DNA of 8,115 bases from Nitrospinae bacterium RIFCSPLOWO2_12_FULL_45_22 (GTDB lineage Bacteria > 2-12-FULL-45-22): the NCBI GenBank assembly GCA_001803565.1, contig MHDQ01000155.1, forward strand, positions 1-8,115. Direction: 5' to 3'. This document shows, in pieces, positions 5,105-8,115 of this stretch (position 1 is its first letter; the number at the start of each line of letters is the position of its first letter). The position numbers and the translations under genes were made by a program. The notes beneath the pieces are model-generated. The model was not told the DNA's origin and did not search any database. It saw only the letters and a program-made list of their open reading frames with translations.

Positions 5105-5818
5105 ATGGAAAACTGGTTAAAAGGAGATTTTCACCTTCATACCGAGGAAGACTATCGGGAAAGAATTAGCTACAACGCTAAAGAGTTAATTGATAGGGCT
5201 GGCCAGCAGGGGTATAAAGTCCTGGCCATAACCAACCATGAGCAGGTGACTTTTTCCAGGGAATTAAAGGAATATGCTGCGGGGCAGGGGATAATTCTAT
5301 TGCCCGGTACTGAGGCGACTATCAAAGGAAAGCATGTATTAATAATCAGCCCGGACGGCTTCTTTCATCCCGAAAAGATAAAGACCTTTAAAGATTTGCA
5401 GCAAGCCCGACAGGATGGCGCCCTAATAATCGCCCCCCACCCCTTCTTTCCTGGTATCCACTCGCTGCGTTCTAAATTGATCCGATACCTGGGGGTATTT
5501 GATGCGATAGAATATTCCCATTTCTATCTCAGCCGGATCAATTTTAATATACCGGCCGAGAGACTGGCCCGGCAGCATGGTATTCCTCTGGTAGGGACCT
5601 CTGATGCCCATTGCTGGCGGCAATTTGGTGCCACATACAGCCTGGTAAAGGCTAAACAGGAATCAGAAGATATTATCCGGGCCATAAAGGAAGGTGATAT
5701 AGAGATAGTTAGTCAGCCCCTGGGGGCTATTTCTGCAGCCCGATGCTATCTGGGAATCTGGTGGAACAGCCTGTGGGGCCTATTTCAATCCCCAAATTCT
5801 AGGATAGTGAGGAAGTGA
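5105..5818 (+). CDS. PHP-domain metal-dependent phosphoesterase
   Basis: A 237-residue protein with the PHP fold (polymerase and histidinol phosphatase), a metal-dependent hydrolase of phosphoester bonds. The metal-binding motifs are present in order: DFHLHT (H10, H12), ITNHEQ near 42-47, PGTEAT with E70, APHPFF with H112, a midsection E136 in IEYSHF, and GTSDAH with D167 and H169. The substrate cannot be named; single-domain PHP proteins include nucleotidases, oligoribonucleases and histidinol-phosphatase-like enzymes. ATG at 5105 is preferred because GGGAGAGG lies just ahead of it; an in-frame ATG at 5093 overlaps that site and would add four residues. The C-terminal 35 residues contain a hydrophobic, tryptophan-rich stretch (about 215-227). 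The last three codons and the stop fall in a GTGAGGA-type repeat, so the end of the protein may have been shaped by that repeat. Confidence 0.88.
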   Translation: MENWLKGDFHLHTEEDYRERISYNAKELIDRAGQQGYKVLAITNHEQVTFSRELKEYAAGQGIILLPGTEATIKGKHVLIISPDGFFHPEKIKTFKDLQQARQDGALIIAPHPFFPGIHSLRSKLIRYLGVFDAIEYSHFYLSRINFNIPAERLARQHGIPLVGTSDAHCWRQFGATYSLVKAKQESEDIIRAIKEGDIEIVSQPLGAISAARCYLGIWWNSLWGLFQSPNSRIVRK

Positions 5819-5922
5819 GCGTTGAGGGGTAAGGAGTAAGGGATAATCCCTTTTAGATTGCTTCGCTCCCCCTTCGCTACGCTCAGGGCTAAGGGCTCAC
5901 CGCAATGACACTTTGAATGTCA
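5807..5922. repeat. Repeat tract joining the PHP gene and the M23 gene
   Basis: 5807-5842 contains units related to GTRAGGA (GTGAGGA, GTGAGC, GTTGAGG, GTAAGGA, GTAAGGG), the same family as the array at 4904-4945. The PHP stop codon is inside it. AAGGG/CCCTT (5838-5842, 5848-5852) makes a 5-bp hairpin followed by a T4 run, at best a weak terminator. Beyond it lies CTTCGCT twice (5861 and 5872), then an ACGCTCAGGGCT stretch and CGCAATGACA, which look like dispersed repeat vocabulary. TGACA/TGTCA at 5906-5910 and 5918-5922 is a small inverted repeat. Confidence 0.55.
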
Positions 5923-6014
5923 ACTTGTTTGAGACGTTCACTATAACTGCTCCCGGCTTACAGTTAACTGCCCAGTTTTTTGTGTTCTTTACGGTTCATA
6001 ATTCCAGATTATCA

Positions 6015-7748
6015 GTGGATAAGCTTGCCAGGTCACGGTATGGCACTACTATTTTTGTTTTATTAATTATCTGGTGCTTGCTATCAGGTCAGACAAAGGC
6101 CCCTGAATATCTCTTCCCTTTAGCTATGGAACCTGCTATTAGTGGGACTTTTGGCGAATACCGGGGCTATAGGTTTCATGCTGGGATAGACCTCAGGACT
6201 AATGGGGTGATGGGCTATCCAGTGAAGGCCACAGGAGATGGGGAGGTCTTTCAGGTAAAGCACTTTGTTGGTGCTGATGGCAAGGTGCTGTATTTGCGCC
6301 ATAGAACCGGCCAGATAACGGTATATGCCCACCTTTTTGAGTTCATGCCTGCATTAGAAAAACTGGTTCAGGAAGAGAGACGGCGGACAAATAGGTATGG
6401 GTTCAGGCTCTGGCCAGAAAAACCGCTCAGGGTTAATAAAGGTACTATTATCGGATATTCAGGTAAATCGGGTACCAGCTCCCCACATCTCCATTTCGAG
6501 ATTCGCACACCAGATAATCAGCCCCTTAATCCCTTTAAAAAAGGCCTCCTGATAGCAGATGTTATCCCGCCGGTCTTGAAGTCTATTACCCTGGAACCGG
6601 CAGACCCATACTCGGCCGTGGAAGGCGGTTCTGCCAGCCGTAGTTTTAATTTTGTCCAGCGGGGAGGAGGATACGTTTTAGCGAAAAGACCGCGGGTAGC
6701 CGGGCAGGTTCAGATCACGCTAGGGGCCTGTGATGAGACCACCCCGGGCAGTTGCAATGGGGTCTATCGCATAGAGGTTTATCGGGGATCGGGCCTTCCC
6801 GGGCTTAGTCTCTCTTTTGATAAATTCTCTTTTCTAGATAATTTTAAGGGCCTCTCTGTTTACCAGACAGGCTCCAATTTTTTTCAGGGACGATACCTGT
6901 ACCGGCTCGTTCCAGCTCCTTCAGCCTGTAATCCTTTCCTGCGTAACCCACCCCACCCTTTGTGGCTAAGGGGGATAGGGGCCCGAGGACCTTTATTAAT
7001 AAAGGTGTATGATGCTGCCGATAATTTTGCTATCGGGAAAGTCCTGCTTGAAGAAGACCCTGGCGCTTATGATTTTTCTGACCAGATATTGAAATACCCA
7101 TTCTTCATAAAAGCGGGGGAGAAAAAGGCCCTATCAATAGACAAGGGGTCTTTTAAGCTTGAGTTTAGCCCGGAAAGTCTATGCAGCCCTGATTATCTGG
7201 CTATCCAGGAGAAGAGGGAAGGGGAGGGGACAGTTTATTCGGCAAGGTTCAAGGATAATTCTTCTGCCCAGCGAATAAAGGTAGCTATGGAACTGACCAA
7301 CCGGATGCGCTTAGACAAGGTAGGGATATATGCCCGGGCCTCAGCCGAACAGGGCTGGACATATCTCCCTACAGTTGTGGATAGGAAGAGCCATTATGCC
7401 TGCGCCTATTCTACCCTCCCAGGCGATTTTACCCTAAAAGAAGACGATAGCAAACCCGTGATTGGCCCAGAGATATACTATGGCAAAGCCCGCAACCTGA
7501 TCAATCTTAAACGGTATGAGATCTCTTGCTCATTGTATGACTATGGGAGCGGTTTAGACCCAGACTCCATCAGCTTTCGGGTGGATAATGAGCCGATGTT
7601 CTGGGAATTGAATTATCCTGAACAACGTCTCTATTGCTACTTGCGGGAGCCCCTGCCCGCTGGCAGTCATCAGCTATACCTTAAAGCCGCTGATCGGATA
7701 GGCAATATCAGTGAGTACCAGGGTACTTTCCTTGCCCCAGACCCATAA
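6015..7748 (+). CDS. Secreted M23 family metallopeptidase with Ig-like C-terminal domains
   Basis: A 577-residue protein if GTG at 6015-6017 is the start. That start gives a clean signal peptide: basic DKLARSRYG, hydrophobic TTIFVLLIIWCLLSG, and a possible cleavage after QTKA. TTG at 5913 would add 34 residues that begin inside repeat DNA and spoil the signal; neither start has a clear ribosome-binding site. A TATAAC at 5942-5947 could be a -10 box. The LytM/M23 zinc endopeptidase domain (about residues 38-176) has all its signatures: HAGID with H55 and D59, YAHL with H106, and SPHLHFE with H158 and H160. The opening SGTFGEYRGYRFHAGID is typical of a subfamily of large periplasmic M23 enzymes that cut peptidoglycan cross-bridges. 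About 400 residues follow, probably beta-rich: one Ig-like region around 185-346 ending GPLLIKVYDAADNFA, and another around 502-571 with GSGLDPDSISFRVDNE and AGSHQLYLKAADRIGN. The substrate is not known. Confidence 0.88.
   Translation: MDKLARSRYGTTIFVLLIIWCLLSGQTKAPEYLFPLAMEPAISGTFGEYRGYRFHAGIDLRTNGVMGYPVKATGDGEVFQVKHFVGADGKVLYLRHRTGQITVYAHLFEFMPALEKLVQEERRRTNRYGFRLWPEKPLRVNKGTIIGYSGKSGTSSPHLHFEIRTPDNQPLNPFKKGLLIADVIPPVLKSITLEPADPYSAVEGGSASRSFNFVQRGGGYVLAKRPRVAGQVQITLGACDETTPGSCNGVYRIEVYRGSGLPGLSLSFDKFSFLDNFKGLSVYQTGSNFFQGRYLYRLVPAPSACNPFLRNPPHPLWLRGIGARGPLLIKVYDAADNFAIGKVLLEEDPGAYDFSDQILKYPFFIKAGEKKALSIDKGSFKLEFSPESLCSPDYLAIQEKREGEGTVYSARFKDNSSAQRIKVAMELTNRMRLDKVGIYARASAEQGWTYLPTVVDRKSHYACAYSTLPGDFTLKEDDSKPVIGPEIYYGKARNLINLKRYEISCSLYDYGSGLDPDSISFRVDNEPMFWELNYPEQRLYCYLREPLPAGSHQLYLKAADRIGNISEYQGTFLAPDP
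6940..6981 (+). repeat. Palindromic repeat-like insert within the M23 reading frame
   Basis: Inside the M23 gene, CCCTTTG (6956-6962) pairs with CTAAGGG (6966-6972), except for one T-T mismatch, around TGG. It is flanked by C-rich CCCACCCC and G-rich GGGGATAGGGG. The composition is unlike the neighbouring codons and resembles the C-rich/G-rich palindromes found between genes of many uncultured bacteria. The encoded residues (roughly NPPHPLWLRGIGARG) interrupt an otherwise beta-rich domain just before GPLLIKVYDAAD. The frame is preserved. Confidence 0.35.
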
Positions 7749-8017
7749 TTGTGTAACCATTCACCCCAGAGCACGCAGAGGAAGCAGTTACTACGGATAT
7801 AAACAGATAAAGACAGATTTCTGGCTTCATTGCAAAATTAGCAATAAAAAATTAGCAATTAACAATTAGAGAGACTAAGAGATTAGGAGACTAATAGAGA
7901 TTGGATATTGAGATTTTGAAATGCTAATTGCTAATTTTGCATTTTGCATTGAAAGGGGATCCGTGTTCATCCGTGGCTAAAAATCAAATAATAACTAAAC
8001 AATTACATTTTATTTAA
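7749..8017. repeat. Repeat-filled spacer between the M23 gene and an ABC transporter gene
   Basis: No gene is seen in this 269-base spacer. It starts with a CAGAGCACGCAGAGG motif (7768-7782) and an ACAGAT-containing stretch (7803-7819). A perfect 15-bp inverted repeat follows: TGCAAAATTAGCAAT (7831-7845) and ATTGCTAATTTTGCA (7927-7941). AAAATTAGCAAT recurs at 7848 with a 14-base period. Between the arms GAGACTAA is repeated with a 16-base period (7871 and 7887). After the right arm ATCCGTG occurs twice, 10 bases apart (7959 and 7969). The promoter of the next gene should be in the AT-rich 7985-8017, but no convincing -35/-10 pair is visible. Confidence 0.6.
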
Positions 8018-8115
8018 ATGATGTTAAGGCTGGAAGGGTTATCTAAGAGGTTTGGTAAATTTGTTGCGGTTGATAATATCTCGCTGGAGGTGAACCCCGG
8101 CGAGATATTTGGCTT
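8018..8115 (+). CDS. ABC transporter ATP-binding protein, N-terminal fragment
   Basis: Thirty-two codons are visible before the window ends. They begin with two successive ATGs (8018 and 8021) and match the first strands of an ABC ATPase: LRLEGLSKRFGKFVAVDNISLEVNPGEIFG, including the A-loop aromatic region (RFGKF) and the approach to Walker A, which would start a few residues past the end. The NPGEIFG wording is common in ABC-2 type and drug or polysaccharide exporters, but the substrate cannot be called. No Shine-Dalgarno site is evident in the AT-rich DNA ahead of the ATGs, so the mRNA may have a very short leader or the start may be weak. Confidence 0.85.
   Translation, partial: MMLRLEGLSKRFGKFVAVDNISLEVNPGEIFG

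Noticed and set aside
5423-5623. Minus-strand open frame of 66 codons in the PHP gene
   Set aside because: It is antisense to the conserved PHP metal-binding region and has no support of its own.
6050-6085. Lipoprotein signal (cysteine in IIWCLLSG) in the M23 peptidase
   Set aside because: The residues before the cysteine (I-I-W) do not fit the lipobox, and the cysteine lies within the hydrophobic core; an ordinary signal peptide fits better.

Overview
The window looks like a chromosomal stretch of an uncultured, Gram-negative (diderm) bacterium of moderate GC (high 40s percent, estimated by eye). The diderm call rests on an LpxC domain, the committed step of lipid A synthesis. The phylum cannot be fixed from the sequence. 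Almost every intergenic space is filled with short palindromic or tandem repeats, a pattern I associate with genomes of uncultured candidate phyla. No plasmid, phage, transposase, tRNA, rRNA or CRISPR signal was seen.

Layout. 1-327 (+) is the 3' end of gatA. A convergent gap with an octamer repeat array follows. Three minus-strand genes occupy 446-4618. In transcription order they are an acyl-CoA dehydrogenase (4618 to 3467), a MoxR/CoxD-type AAA+ ATPase (3378 to 2521), and a 654-residue fusion of a response-regulator receiver, an NtrC-like AAA+ domain and LpxC (2410 to 446). A divergent, repeat-rich gap (4619-5104) separates these from the plus-strand genes. Those are a PHP-domain metallophosphoesterase (5105-5818), a secreted M23 metallopeptidase with Ig-like C-terminal domains (about 6015-7748), a repeat-filled spacer, and the first codons of an ABC transporter ATPase (8018 onward, cut by the window end).

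The most interesting object is the receiver-AAA+-LpxC fusion. Its receiver domain and all LpxC catalytic residues are intact. The AAA+ domain keeps its Walker A motif but has lost the GAFTGA loop and the second sigma54-contact loop, both arginine-finger positions, and the Walker B glutamate. The usual C-terminal Fis-type DNA-binding domain is replaced by LpxC. The natural reading is a former NtrC-type transcription factor turned into a possibly phosphorylation-responsive regulatory or scaffold module for lipid A synthesis. This is inference; whether the architecture is already catalogued could not be checked.

The second theme is the repeats. There is a 12-bp inverted-repeat element between imperfect 8-bp direct repeats (3389-3467), which looks like a miniature inverted-repeat insertion. 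There are heptamer and octamer arrays into which the stop codons of two genes run (446-448 and 5816-5818), and a palindromic repeat-like insert inside the M23 reading frame (about 6940-6981). Several intergenic motifs look like members of dispersed families.

Functionally, LpxC and the M23 peptidase both concern the cell envelope. The acyl-CoA dehydrogenase, MoxR ATPase and LpxC fusion lie in the same direction, but with gaps of 88 and 110 bases, so co-transcription is possible rather than shown.
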